Origin: HGM04593 sp045660825
GTDB taxonomy: Bacteria > Bacteroidota > Bacteroidia > Bacteroidales > Bacteroidaceae
Length of the DNA stretch: 64,000 nt
NCBI GenBank assembly: GCA_045660825.1
Contig: JAZREN010000060.1
Span: forward strand, 1-64,000
Direction: 5' to 3'
Made by a program: the position numbers and the translations under genes. A model generated the notes under the pieces. The model saw only the letters and a program-made list of their open reading frames with translations, ran no database searches and was not told the DNA's origin. Each line of letters opens with the position of its first letter. Position 1 is the first letter of the stretch. Below are positions 33,300 to 43,009 of the stretch, piece by piece.

Positions 33300-33495
33300 A
33301 ATATAAAAGGCATGGAAAAGACAGAATTCAGAGACATTATGACACACCAAGGGGGGGGGGGAAACGGGAAACGGAAAACTGAAAGGGGAAAACGGAGAGC
33401 CGCGAGTAAGCGAGCAAAAGCCAAACTACTGTTTGAGCGCACGTAGTGTGATTGAAGCGAGGGTTAAGTAATATGCTATTAACCAGAAAGTTAGA
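33300..33495. other. Gene-free stretch with G11 tract and G-rich patch
   Basis: No plausible gene. It holds a run of 11 G (33351-33361), then repeated GGGAAA/CGGAAA-like units (about 33361-33398), then a GAGCCGCGAGTAAGCGAGCA sequence that looks like a degenerate repeated element. The composition differs sharply from the flanking AT-rich sequence. Confidence 0.6.
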
Positions 33496-33550
33496 ATATC
33501 AAAAGCAAAAATACGGTACATAAACTTGTCCGTATTTTTGCTTTTGATAT
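33496..33550. terminator. 21-bp perfect inverted repeat downstream of the rhomboid operon
   Basis: Arms 33496-33516 and 33530-33550 pair perfectly with a 13-base loop. It lies 21 bases after the rhomboid stop and probably ends that transcript, though on the minus strand no U-tract follows outside the stem; the T-rich part is within the arms. Confidence 0.75.
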
Positions 33551-33571
33551 AACTGGAATTACGTCCGGTTT

Positions 33572-34462
33572 TTATTTGGACGAAGCGTTGAAGAGCCGTT
33601 TCTTCTCGTCATCACTCAACGAGGCATAGCCACCTTTCTTTATCTTCTCAAGGATTGCATCAATCTCGGCCTCTGATGATTTTTTGCGTGCATTATACTC
33701 ATAGTCGGCCTCGCGTTTGCCTCCGGCTGTATATGTAAACTTGCTTTTCTGCTTGCGCTTGAACAGTTTACCGCTGAAGAACGATTTCACCCAATCAATC
33801 GGGCGGTTCACGACATCGGTTATATCAACACCCTTGCCCAGCAGAAAGGCAAACAGGAAACCGGCGAACGCGCCGCCAAGATGTGCAAAGTTTCCACCGG
33901 CATTGTCACTTGAGAGCATAAGCACCGAGATAAACACTGTAACGACAGCAACTGTAGACAACTTCACGCTGCCGAACAGAAGCAGATTTATCCTGTACTC
34001 GGGAGAGCGTACCGCTGCAGCCACCACAATTGCCAGAACTGCAGCCGACGCGCCAACAAGGTGAGCCGTACTGATGACATTGTCAAAATATGGAAAGACA
34101 TTGTAGGCCAACACAAAGAAGAGCGCGCCGAACAGGCCGCCAAGCAAGTATGTGCCAATAAAATGTCTTGTCGAGAACAGTTCAAGGTAGATGCGACCAA
34201 AGACATGCAAAGCCAGCATATTCCACAGTATGTGCCACAAGCTGCCATGCACGAACATATATGTAAAAACAGTCCACGGCCTTTGCAGAAGCTGGGACAA
34301 CGACGCCGGCAACTCAACCCACTCCCCCACTTCAGCGCGTTGGTTCAACAGCACCGAAAAAACTCCGATCAAAAGGAGGATTATATACGTTATGACATTC
34401 GCATAGATGTATTTCTTTACGATATCGGCTGCACGGAATTTTTCAATAAAAGTCTTAAACAT
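33572..34462 (-). CDS. Rhomboid intramembrane serine protease with C-terminal tail
   Basis: 296 aa. Six membrane helices (about 20-215); catalytic S139 (GASAA) and H194 (NFAHLGG), with conserved H77 and N81 (WHILWN). A charged cytoplasmic tail of about 80 residues (KRKQKSKFTYTAGGKREADY...) is not needed for catalysis and may choose substrates. Its start overlaps the end of the upstream rhomboid gene by eight bases, so the two are co-translated. Substrates unknown. Confidence 0.93.
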   Translation of the reverse strand: MFKTFIEKFRAADIVKKYIYANVITYIILLLIGVFSVLLNQRAEVGEWVELPASLSQLLQRPWTVFTYMFVHGSLWHILWNMLALHVFGRIYLELFSTRHFIGTYLLGGLFGALFFVLAYNVFPYFDNVISTAHLVGASAAVLAIVVAAAVRSPEYRINLLLFGSVKLSTVAVVTVFISVLMLSSDNAGGNFAHLGGAFAGFLFAFLLGKGVDITDVVNRPIDWVKSFFSGKLFKRKQKSKFTYTAGGKREADYEYNARKKSSEAEIDAILEKIKKGGYASLSDDEKKRLFNASSK

Positions 34463-35135
34463 ATGGGCCTCCTATCTTATTCGTTTTACGCCAATATAGA
34501 ATCAACACAAGGCCAAAGAGCATTCCGCCAAGATGTGCAAAATGCGCCACTCCGTCCTGGCTGTTCGAGATACCGAGCACCAGTTCTATGACGGCATAAC
34601 CTATCACAAAGAACTTTGCCTTGATTGGAAACGGCAAGGGAAACACAAACATACTCTCGTTAGGGAACAGCATTCCAAATCCAAGCAATATCGCATAGAT
34701 TGCACCCGAGGCACCCACGGTTGTCCACGCATTGAGGAACTGCCCCATTGGGATAATCCCGGTTGGAGTACGCACTCCATCATATAACGCCAGGCCCTCA
34801 TGTACAAAACTAACATATTGCACCACTTCCTGCAACAGACCGGCTCCCACACCGGCAACCAGATAATAGATTATGAAACGTTTTTCGCCCCACACCTTTT
34901 CAAGCACACTGCCGAACATATAAAGTGCGAACATATTGAAGAACAGATGGGAGAAACCGCTATGCATGAACATGTATGTGACAAGCTGATAAGGAGCAAA
35001 GTCGGCAGCCTTGAAAAAGTGGAGGCCGAGGATGCCGGTAAGGTCTATGCCTTTCCTTTCCATGACGATTGTCGCCAGGAACATCAGTACATTTATAGCC
35101 AAAAGATTTTTGGTAACTTGTGGTAATCGGTTCAT
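34455..35135 (-). CDS. Rhomboid intramembrane serine protease
   Basis: 226 aa, the minimal six-helix bacterial form. Catalytic S143 (GASGAIYA) and H201 (HFAHLGG), with H63 and N67 (SHLFFN). First of two overlapping rhomboid genes. Promoter element at 35193-35200, 58-65 bases upstream. The pair differ mainly in the loop after helix 3 and the C-terminal tail, so they likely split substrates after duplication. Confidence 0.94.
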   Translation of the reverse strand: MNRLPQVTKNLLAINVLMFLATIVMERKGIDLTGILGLHFFKAADFAPYQLVTYMFMHSGFSHLFFNMFALYMFGSVLEKVWGEKRFIIYYLVAGVGAGLLQEVVQYVSFVHEGLALYDGVRTPTGIIPMGQFLNAWTTVGASGAIYAILLGFGMLFPNESMFVFPLPFPIKAKFFVIGYAVIELVLGISNSQDGVAHFAHLGGMLFGLVLILYWRKTNKIGGPYV

Positions 35136-35192
35136 AGTTGATAATATTTCTACACAGCACCAGGCAAAGATGCCCTACAGGATTCATTCCGG

Positions 35193-35200
35193 CAAATATA
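35193..35200 (-). promoter_or_regulatory. Bacteroidales -7 element of the rhomboid operon
   Basis: TATATTTG on the minus strand in the divergent region with argS. Confidence 0.5.
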
Positions 35201-35307
35201 ATACAAAAACCGCCAGAACATACTACCAAAGTGCCAACATTGACTTATTATTTATTATTATAGTATATTTTCAAATGAAAACCGCCGCAAAATTATTCGG
35301 TATTTAT

Positions 35308-35315
35308 TATATTTG
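35308..35315 (+). promoter_or_regulatory. Bacteroidales -7 element of argS
   Basis: TATATTTG, 63-70 bases before the argS ATG at 35378; no good -33 match. Confidence 0.5.
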
Positions 35316-35377
35316 CAAACTATTGTGGCTTAACAAAGCATAAAAACGCGAATTTGAACAAAAAAAACATAAAAACA

Positions 35378-37168
35378 ATGAATCTTGAAATTACATTGGC
35401 ACAGAGTGTTGCCGAAGCAATCAAGCAGTTGTATGGCGCAGAAGTAGCTACCGAGAAGATACAGCTGCAGAAGACACGCAAGGAGTTTGAGGGCGATTTC
35501 ACCCTTGTCGTTTTCCCATTCCTGGCACTTTCAAAGAAGCGCCCCGAGGAGACCGCACAGGAGATTGGCGAGCAGTTGAAGAACAATCTCCCCATCATCA
35601 GTTCATTCAACGTTGTAAAGGGTTTCTTGAACCTTGCCATTGCGCCAAGCTATTGGGTTGAGTTGTTGAAGCACATTGACGCAACCGACAAGTGGGGTAC
35701 AACACCTGTAACAGAGCAGTCTCCGCTTGTAATGGTTGAGTATTCATCACCAAACACCAACAAGCCCCTGCACCTTGGTCACATCCGTAACAATCTGCTC
35801 GGATACGCATTGTCGAACATCATTGCTGCAAACGGCAACAAGGTTGTAAAGACCAACATTGTGAACGACCGCGGTATACACATCTGCAAGTCAATGCTCG
35901 CATGGCAGAAGTGGGGAGGCGGCGAGACACCAGTAAGCAGTGGCAAGAAGGGCGACCACCTCATCGGTGACTACTACGTAGCTTTCGACAAACACTATAA
36001 GGCTGAACTTTCAGAGCTTATGGAAAAAGGCATGAGCAAGGAGGAGGCCGAGGCTGCATCACCATTGATGGCCGAAGCACGTGAGATGCTTGTAAAATGG
36101 GAAGCCGGCGACAAGGAGGTACGTGCACTCTGGGAGCAGATGAACAACTGGGTTTACGAAGGTTTCGATGAGACATACAAGCGTCTTGGCGTTGACTTTG
36201 ACAAGATATACTACGAGAGCGACACATACCTCGTGGGCAAAGAGACTGTCCTTGACGGACTGGAGAAGGGTATCTTCTACCGCAGAGAGGACGAATCGGT
36301 ATGGGCCGACCTCACAGGCGACGGACTCGACGAGAAACTCCTGTTGCGCAGCGACGGCACATCGGTATACATGACACAGGACATCGGTACAGCTCAGTTG
36401 CGTTTCCGCGACTACCCCATCGACAAGATGGTATACGTCGTAGGTAACGAGCAGAACTATCACTTCCAAGTTCTCTCACTGCTGCTCGACAAGCTCGGTT
36501 TCTCATGGGGCAAGGGCCTTGTACACTTCTCTTACGGAATGGTGGAGCTCCCCGAGGGCAAGATGAAGAGCCGCGAGGGTACAGTTGTTGACGCGGACGA
36601 CCTGATGGACGAGATGATAAACACAGCACGCGAGACATCAGAGGAGCTTGGTGGCAAACTCAACGACCTCACAGCCGAGGAGAAGGCCGAAATCAACCGC
36701 ATCATCGGCCTGGGCGCCCTGAAGTACTTCATGCTCAAGGTTGATGCACGCCGTAACATGCTCTTCAACCCCAAGGAGTCTATCGACTTCAACGGCAACA
36801 CCGGCCCATTCATCCAGTACACTTACGCGCGAACACGCTCAATCGGCCGCAAGGCTGCCGAGGCAGGTGCAAAGACAGAGTTCACAGCACCCGAGAGCAT
36901 CAGCGAGAAGGAGTGCAACATCATCAGAATGCTCAACGAGTTCCCTGCCGTTGTACGCCAGGCAGGCACAGACTACTCACCATCGGGTATCGCCAACTAC
37001 GCATACGAACTTGCAAGGGAGTACAACCAGTTCTACCACGACTACAGCATTCTGCGCGAGGAGAACGAGGAGACAAAGGCATTCCGTCTGTTGCTCACCG
37101 ACAATGTAGGCAAGGTCATCAAGACTGCGATGAACCTGCTTGGTATTGAGGTTCCCGAAAGAATGTAA
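35378..37168 (+). CDS. argS: Arginyl-tRNA synthetase
   Basis: 596 aa from the ATG at 35378 (MNLEITLAQSV); an upstream TTG at 35354 would add eight lysine-rich residues and is less likely. N-terminal Add-1 domain, catalytic core with SSPNTNKPLHLGHIRNN carrying the HLGH signature, a KMSKS-like region at KMKSREG, and the all-helical anticodon domain at the end (about 450-596). Charges tRNA-Arg. Possible start of a + strand operon with the RNase H gene 17 bases later. Confidence 0.97.
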   Translation: MNLEITLAQSVAEAIKQLYGAEVATEKIQLQKTRKEFEGDFTLVVFPFLALSKKRPEETAQEIGEQLKNNLPIISSFNVVKGFLNLAIAPSYWVELLKHIDATDKWGTTPVTEQSPLVMVEYSSPNTNKPLHLGHIRNNLLGYALSNIIAANGNKVVKTNIVNDRGIHICKSMLAWQKWGGGETPVSSGKKGDHLIGDYYVAFDKHYKAELSELMEKGMSKEEAEAASPLMAEAREMLVKWEAGDKEVRALWEQMNNWVYEGFDETYKRLGVDFDKIYYESDTYLVGKETVLDGLEKGIFYRREDESVWADLTGDGLDEKLLLRSDGTSVYMTQDIGTAQLRFRDYPIDKMVYVVGNEQNYHFQVLSLLLDKLGFSWGKGLVHFSYGMVELPEGKMKSREGTVVDADDLMDEMINTARETSEELGGKLNDLTAEEKAEINRIIGLGALKYFMLKVDARRNMLFNPKESIDFNGNTGPFIQYTYARTRSIGRKAAEAGAKTEFTAPESISEKECNIIRMLNEFPAVVRQAGTDYSPSGIANYAYELAREYNQFYHDYSILREENEETKAFRLLLTDNVGKVIKTAMNLLGIEVPERM

Positions 37169-37185
37169 TATAAAGCCGTTGCACA

Positions 37186-37812
37186 ATGGCCAAGAAGAAA
37201 CACTATGTGGTGTGGAACGGCATACAGCCGGGCATATACTCCTCTTGGGAGGAGTGCCAAGCGCAGATAAAGGGCGTAAAACAGGCTCTTTACAAAGCGT
37301 TTGACACTCTTGCCGAAGCGGAGCGGGCATATGCATCATCACCCGGGCAGTACATTGGACATGGTGCAAAAGCAGAAAACAAGAAAGCCGCGACAGCACT
37401 GCCGGCAACCATAATAAAGAACGCTTTGGCGGTGGACGCTGCTTGCAGCGGCAACCCTGGAATGATGGAGTACCGCGGAGTATACATTGCCACCGGTGAG
37501 GAGGTATTCCACTTTGGCCCCATGTTCGGCACAAACAATATAGGCGAATTTCTTGCCATTGTACATGGCCTTGCGTTGTTGAAGCAGAAAGGCATTGACC
37601 TGCCGATATACTCGGACAGCTATAACGCCCTGCTGTGGATAAAAGGCAAGAAGTGCAAGACAAAGTTGCCGCGAGACAGCAAGACCGAAGAACTCTTCAA
37701 ATATGTAGACCGTGCCGAGAAATGGCTGAAAGAGAACAGCTGGACAACGACGCTCATAAAATGGGAAACCGATAAATGGGGCGAAATACCGGCAGATTTT
37801 GGCAGGAAATAA
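37186..37812 (+). CDS. Ribonuclease HI with N-terminal viroplasmin-like domain
   Basis: 208 aa. Residues 1-50 form a viroplasmin/RNase H1 hybrid-binding domain (YYVVWNG-type start, GIYSSWEEC). Residues 78-205 form RNase HI with the four acidic residues D84, E121, D144 and D204. Cuts RNA in RNA-DNA hybrids. It lies between argS and the sulfatase pair and is probably co-transcribed with both. Confidence 0.93.
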   Translation: MAKKKHYVVWNGIQPGIYSSWEECQAQIKGVKQALYKAFDTLAEAERAYASSPGQYIGHGAKAENKKAATALPATIIKNALAVDAACSGNPGMMEYRGVYIATGEEVFHFGPMFGTNNIGEFLAIVHGLALLKQKGIDLPIYSDSYNALLWIKGKKCKTKLPRDSKTEELFKYVDRAEKWLKENSWTTTLIKWETDKWGEIPADFGRK

Positions 37813-37822
37813 CAAAAAGACG

Positions 37823-39721
37823 ATGAAGCTTACAAAGTATTTCAAACAGCCAGGAGAATGGCCATTCAATGACAGCGTCGGATTCGGGATGGTTTTCTTG
37901 CTGAAATACTACTCGGCATTCATTATCCTGTCCTTCATATACAAAATCATATTCCTGGCACTGAACCATGGCGATGACTGCGGTTCATTCGGGGATTACA
38001 CAGATATCCTGCTGCATGGCGCAAGACACGACTTTGCCATAGCCGGTTATTTCACGGCCATACCGTTGCTGCTGACAATAATAAAGGTCTTCACACACCT
38101 TCCACTCCGTATCTTCTACAAAGTATACAACGGTATCCTTGCATTCGCAATATCCCTGGCATTCGTTGCCGACATCACCCTCTACCCATACTGGGAGCAG
38201 AAACTTGATGCTTCGTCAGTGCTTGTATATATCGATTCTCCGGCAAATGCCATTGCAAGCATAACGGTCACCCACATCATAGTACTTGCCTTTGTCCTGG
38301 CAGTACTCACATTTGCAATATACAAGCTATTCGCATACATCAGCAAGGACGAAAGCTGGAGCGACAAGGATGCAGAGTCCAAAGCCATCCATAAAGTCAC
38401 GAAAAGTATCGTTTATCTCCTTGCCGGGAGTTTCATGTTTCTTGGCATAAGGGGAGGCACCACAGAATCCACAAACAACATCGGCACGGTGTATTACAAC
38501 GATAACCCTACACTGAATGACGCTGCCGTGAATCCCGTATTCAGTTTCCTGTACACCCTTGCAAACCTTGAAAATTTCAAGGAAGAATATAGTTTCTACA
38601 AAGATGACGAACGTGAAGAGATTTTCGACGGACTGTATATGCAGGACACCCAGATATCAGACACCTTGCTGAACAACACCCGCCCGAACATTGTAACAAT
38701 CATTCTCGAAGGAATGAGCGCCGGGTTCGTCGAAACCTTGGGAGGTGCCAAAGGCATAACACCAAATATTGAAAAGCTTGCAGAAGAGAGCATCCTTTTC
38801 ACGGAATGCTATGCAAACAGTTTCCGCACGGATAGAGGAGTTGTATCAACATTGAGCGGCTACCCCGCATTCCCCAAGACATCGGTGATGAAAGACGCGA
38901 ACAAATGTTCAAGACTACCATCGCTTGCCGCATCATTGAAAAAAGCCGGATATTCCAACACGTTCCTGTATGGAGGCGACATCAGGTTCACCAACATGAA
39001 CGGTTACCTCCTGTTTACAGGATATGAAAAACTGATTTCGGACAAAGACTTTACAAGAGAAGAATCGACAACACATCGTTGGGGTGCAGGAGATGAGATA
39101 ACATTCGACAGACTGTATGAAACGATAATGGACATTAGCCATGAGCCTTGGCACATAACACACCTCACGTTAAGCAGCCATGAGCCCTGGGAAGTTCCAT
39201 ACAACCGTATAGAGGACGACATGGTTGCCAACTCCTTTGCATTCACAGACGAACAGTTAGGCAAATTCATTGAGCGCATGAAAGCTACGGACAAATGGGA
39301 CAATACACTGATAATATGCATTGCCGACCACAGCGTCACTGGCTACCCCGCAGGCATAAGACAGACCGACAAGGAGAGGAACCGCATCCTGTTCATGATG
39401 CTTGGTGGCGCCATAAAAGAGCCCAAGCGCATTGACAGAATATGCAACCAGAGCGATTTTGTCGCAACCTTGCTTGCGCAGTTGCAGTTGCCAAATGACG
39501 GTTTCAAGTTCAGCCGCAACATCCTATCACCCCATTACACCTATCCGTTTGCATACCATTGCTACAACAACGGCATATCATTGATGGACTCTACGGGATA
39601 CAGTGTATACGACCTTACGGGCGAAAAGGAGACAACAATACCAACAGAAGGCAACGAGAGCAGGATAAGAAAAGCTAAGGCAATATTGCAAAGTACGTAT
39701 AACGACTTTTTCAATCTATAA
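37823..39721 (+). CDS. LTA-synthase-like membrane sulfatase/phosphotransferase (copy 1)
   Basis: 632 aa from the ATG at 37823; the TTG at 37799 overlaps the RNase H gene. Five N-terminal membrane helices (about 20-215) and an extracytoplasmic alkaline-phosphatase-type domain (about 285-600) with T336 as probable nucleophile (FRTDRGV), metal ligands around NIVTIILEGMSAG and the IADHS motif. This class moves phosphoglycerol or phosphoethanolamine from lipid to envelope sugars. Bacteroidales make no lipoteichoic acid, so the acceptor is unknown; lipid A or a surface polysaccharide is plausible. Confidence 0.88.
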   Translation: MKLTKYFKQPGEWPFNDSVGFGMVFLLKYYSAFIILSFIYKIIFLALNHGDDCGSFGDYTDILLHGARHDFAIAGYFTAIPLLLTIIKVFTHLPLRIFYKVYNGILAFAISLAFVADITLYPYWEQKLDASSVLVYIDSPANAIASITVTHIIVLAFVLAVLTFAIYKLFAYISKDESWSDKDAESKAIHKVTKSIVYLLAGSFMFLGIRGGTTESTNNIGTVYYNDNPTLNDAAVNPVFSFLYTLANLENFKEEYSFYKDDEREEIFDGLYMQDTQISDTLLNNTRPNIVTIILEGMSAGFVETLGGAKGITPNIEKLAEESILFTECYANSFRTDRGVVSTLSGYPAFPKTSVMKDANKCSRLPSLAASLKKAGYSNTFLYGGDIRFTNMNGYLLFTGYEKLISDKDFTREESTTHRWGAGDEITFDRLYETIMDISHEPWHITHLTLSSHEPWEVPYNRIEDDMVANSFAFTDEQLGKFIERMKATDKWDNTLIICIADHSVTGYPAGIRQTDKERNRILFMMLGGAIKEPKRIDRICNQSDFVATLLAQLQLPNDGFKFSRNILSPHYTYPFAYHCYNNGISLMDSTGYSVYDLTGEKETTIPTEGNESRIRKAKAILQSTYNDFFNL

Positions 39722-39744
39722 CCCACGTAAAGATCACCATTACC

Positions 39745-41757
39745 ATGACAGACATAGGAATATTGGAAAAAGTCAAGGAAACCTACAAAGGAAGTTTCTT
39801 GGGCAAGGAGAGGAAAGACAGGAATATTGTCCGCGCAATTGCGCAGAACATCTTGTTATCATACCTCATACTCCTGCTGTGCCAGTTCGTTTTCTTCCTC
39901 GCCAACCGTGGTATGTACACTGGCAACAATGAGTGGTGGCTGATTCTGAAAGGCAACCTTGTATTTGCCACCACTGCCGTATGCTACATGAATGCACTCT
40001 ACATTCTTCTTACCCTGTTCCCTTTGCATTTTAAAGAGGGCAATACAATGCAGGGAATTACAAAGTGGGCATTCATTATACCCAATGCCGCCGGAGTCAT
40101 TGCCAACCTGTGTGACTGCATATATGTACGTTACACCGGACGAAGGACTACATGGGACATATTCAACGAATTCAGCAATGACGGCAACATAGGTAAGGTG
40201 ATTTGTATTGAAGTCATGCACAACCTGTGGCTTGTTCTAATTGGTATACTATTCATATATGCCTTATACAAGCTTTACACACCGGCATCAGAAGAGTTCA
40301 AGAAACGTCCACTAATCAAATACTACACTGTGCACACAGCACTGTTGGCACTGTGCATTGCGATCATAGTCATCGGCATACGCGGTGGCGTGGGCAAAAG
40401 CGTGCGCCCAATCACCCTGAGCAATGCCAATGCCTACGTCTCAACGCCAAGTGAAGCTACATTAGTGCTGAACACGCCGTTCTGCATCATAAGAACAGCA
40501 GGGCGCAAGCCTTTTGCACCCAAGAACTATTTTACCGGGATAGAACTTGACTCAATATACACTCCTGTACAACATTTCGGGCACAAAGCAGCAAACAAAA
40601 AGAATGTTGTAATACTTATTGTAGAGAGCTTTGGCAAGGAGTATATCGGTGCCTACAACCCACGCGAGAGCGGCAGCCTCACCCCATTCCTTGACAGCCT
40701 CATCAAACAGAGCAAGAGCTATCTATACTCCTATGGCAACGGCAGGAAATCCATTGATGGAATGCCGTCGGTGCTGTCGGGCATACCAATGTTCGTCACT
40801 CCGTTCATTTCCTCCTCGGCATCATTGAACGATGTCGGAGGCATTGCCGGTGAACTAAGGAAATTCGGCTACAACAGCGCATTCTTTCACGGAGCGCCTA
40901 ATGGTTCCATGGGATTCATGGCATATGCCAAGGCCAGCGGCTTCGACAGATATTACGGCATGACAGAATATTGCAACGATGAGAACCATAACGGGAAAGA
41001 GGATTTTGATGGCACGTGGGCCATTTGGGACGAACCGTTCCTGCAATATTACGCAGAGTGCATGAGCGGAATGAAAGAGCCTTTCATCACGGCAATGTTC
41101 ACAGCCTCATCGCACCACCCATTCAATATCCCGCAGGAGTACAAGGATACATTCACCGCCGCCGGTGACCCATTCCTAAAGTGTGTGCAATACACGGACC
41201 ACGCACTACGACAGTTCTTCAACAACATCGAGGAAGAGCCATGGTACAGGAATACATTGTTCGTAATAACAGCCGACCACACGAACCATAGCATTGAAGA
41301 GCGTTACAGGACAGCGTCGGGCGAAATGGAGATTCCCATCATCTTTTTCTCACCTGAAGGCGAGGCGCCATTTGAAGCGGATATTGATACTACAACGATA
41401 GCACAACAGATAGACATCATGCCCACAGTGCTCGACCACTTAGGTTACGACAAGCCTTTTATTGCATTCGGTCAGAGCCTGATATCAACACCGTCACAGG
41501 AGAGTTTCGCTGTAAACTACGCCAACGAGGCATACAGATATTACAAAGGAGAACACATCTTGTTATACAACGGAGAAAGCGACGTACCTTTGTCAATGTT
41601 CAACCTGCGGAACGACATAATGATGAAGGAGAACATTCTTGGCAACAATAATGTTCAGAACGATATGATACGCGAACTGCAGGCCATCATACAACAATAC
41701 ATGAGCCGCATGACAAGCAACAGGCTGACAATAGAAAACGACACCATCAAAAAGTAA
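39745..41757 (+). CDS. LTA-synthase-like membrane sulfatase/phosphotransferase (copy 2)
   Basis: 670 aa. Five N-terminal membrane helices (about 30-235) and an extracytoplasmic sulfatase-fold domain (about 280-620) with NVVILIVESFGKEY, then GNGRKSIDGMPS, where S336 takes the place of the usual Thr nucleophile, and TADHT. It lies 23 bases after the first copy and is clearly paralogous but divergent, so the two may act on different acceptors or in sequence. Substrate not inferable from sequence. Confidence 0.88.
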   Translation: MTDIGILEKVKETYKGSFLGKERKDRNIVRAIAQNILLSYLILLLCQFVFFLANRGMYTGNNEWWLILKGNLVFATTAVCYMNALYILLTLFPLHFKEGNTMQGITKWAFIIPNAAGVIANLCDCIYVRYTGRRTTWDIFNEFSNDGNIGKVICIEVMHNLWLVLIGILFIYALYKLYTPASEEFKKRPLIKYYTVHTALLALCIAIIVIGIRGGVGKSVRPITLSNANAYVSTPSEATLVLNTPFCIIRTAGRKPFAPKNYFTGIELDSIYTPVQHFGHKAANKKNVVILIVESFGKEYIGAYNPRESGSLTPFLDSLIKQSKSYLYSYGNGRKSIDGMPSVLSGIPMFVTPFISSSASLNDVGGIAGELRKFGYNSAFFHGAPNGSMGFMAYAKASGFDRYYGMTEYCNDENHNGKEDFDGTWAIWDEPFLQYYAECMSGMKEPFITAMFTASSHHPFNIPQEYKDTFTAAGDPFLKCVQYTDHALRQFFNNIEEEPWYRNTLFVITADHTNHSIEERYRTASGEMEIPIIFFSPEGEAPFEADIDTTTIAQQIDIMPTVLDHLGYDKPFIAFGQSLISTPSQESFAVNYANEAYRYYKGEHILLYNGESDVPLSMFNLRNDIMMKENILGNNNVQNDMIRELQAIIQQYMSRMTSNRLTIENDTIKK

Positions 41758-41762
41758 GGGAA

Positions 41763-42539
41763 ATGTCAACAACCATCTATCCATCACCCATATTCGGCCC
41801 TATAAAAAGCCGTAGACTTGGAATTTCATTAGGAATAAACCTGCTGCCCGACGACGGCAAGGTATGTACATTCGATTGCATATACTGCGAGTGCGGTCTT
41901 AATGCCACAAGAAGGACAAAGAGTCCATTGCCCACACGCCGGAAGGTAGCCGCTGCACTTGAAAAGAAACTTCAGGAAATGAAGGAGTATGGCGAACTGC
42001 CCGATGTGCTCACATTCGCAGGTAACGGAGAGCCGACCATACACCCCCACTTTGGAGAAATAATTGATGACACCATTGCTTTGCGCGATAGGCTATGCCC
42101 GAATGCGAAGGTCAGCGTGCTCACCAACGCCACCCTAATAACCCGTGATACCGTTTTCGAAGCATTGAAAAAGGTAGACAACAACATTCTGAAGTTGGAC
42201 ACCATTGACAGCGAATATATCTCAATCGTTGACCGTCCTACCGGGAAATATGATTTGGAAGCCATAATAGGCCGTTTGAAGGCCTTTGAAGGCAAGGCCG
42301 TGATACAGACAATGTTCCTTAAGGGAGAGGTCGACGGCAGAAATGTCGACAACACCGGCGAAAGTTATGTGATGCCATGGATAGCGGCGGTGAAGGAGAT
42401 TGCACCTCGCGAGGTGATGATATACACAATTGACCGCGAAACGCCCATAGGCACCCTGCAGAAAGCTACACGCGAGGAACTTGACAGGATTGTTGCACTG
42501 CTTGCTGATGAGGGCATCAAGGCAACAGCGTCTTACTGA
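41763..42539 (+). CDS. Radical SAM protein, function unknown
   Basis: 258 aa. 4Fe-4S motif C35-x3-C39-x2-C42 (VCTFDCIYCEC) with a fourth Cys at 44, then TFAGNGEPTIHP for SAM contact and a TIM-barrel-like core to about 220. It has no added domain, so it is the short form of a family sometimes compared with tRNA-modifying enzymes. It starts five bases after the sulfatase stop and is probably the last gene of that operon. The enzyme's product is not known. Confidence 0.88.
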   Translation: MSTTIYPSPIFGPIKSRRLGISLGINLLPDDGKVCTFDCIYCECGLNATRRTKSPLPTRRKVAAALEKKLQEMKEYGELPDVLTFAGNGEPTIHPHFGEIIDDTIALRDRLCPNAKVSVLTNATLITRDTVFEALKKVDNNILKLDTIDSEYISIVDRPTGKYDLEAIIGRLKAFEGKAVIQTMFLKGEVDGRNVDNTGESYVMPWIAAVKEIAPREVMIYTIDRETPIGTLQKATREELDRIVALLADEGIKATASY

Positions 42540-42541
42540 AT

Positions 42542-43009
42542 TCAAGAGAGCAATCTTGATATACCATAATAAGAAATCGCAACAAAGGCATATCTTGCGA
42601 ATTTACCAATTGCCATTACAATGGAAACTTTATACTTGTCGACACGCATAATGCCCAAAGCGACGAGTATGGCCTCGCCTATTATTGGCATAAAGGACAA
42701 GACTGCAGCCCAATAACCATATCTTTGGATCAGAGAGTCGGCACGTTCCATTTTCTTGTCAGAGATGCGGAACACCCTCTTCACGGTTTGTTTGTCTGTA
42801 AGATAGCCCAACATGAAACAGGTGATGCCGCCCAATGTATTGCCCACTGTTGCTACAACAATGAGCCACATCGCATTCAGTCCCACGCCCAACAGCACAA
42901 CCAACAGGGCCTCACTTGCTATAGGAATTATAGAACCCGACAAGAAGGAAAGCAAAGCCATTCCCCAATAGCCATAGTCCTTGAGGAAGTCTATCAGAGT
43001 TTCAACCAT
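42542..43009 (-). CDS. DedA/YqaA family membrane protein
   Basis: 155 aa with about four membrane segments (LLSFLSGSIIPIASEALLVV, VVATVGNTLGGITCFMLGYL, AAVLSFMPIIGEAILVALG and the end). Gly-Asn-x-x-Gly (VGNTLGG) and the charged-Gly region fit the VTT/DedA fold linked with lipid scrambling. Its start overlaps the previous gene's end by 16 bases. Only two bases lie between its stop and the radical SAM stop on the other strand. Confidence 0.88.
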   Translation of the reverse strand: MVETLIDFLKDYGYWGMALLSFLSGSIIPIASEALLVVLLGVGLNAMWLIVVATVGNTLGGITCFMLGYLTDKQTVKRVFRISDKKMERADSLIQRYGYWAAVLSFMPIIGEAILVALGIMRVDKYKVSIVMAIGKFARYAFVAISYYGISRLLS

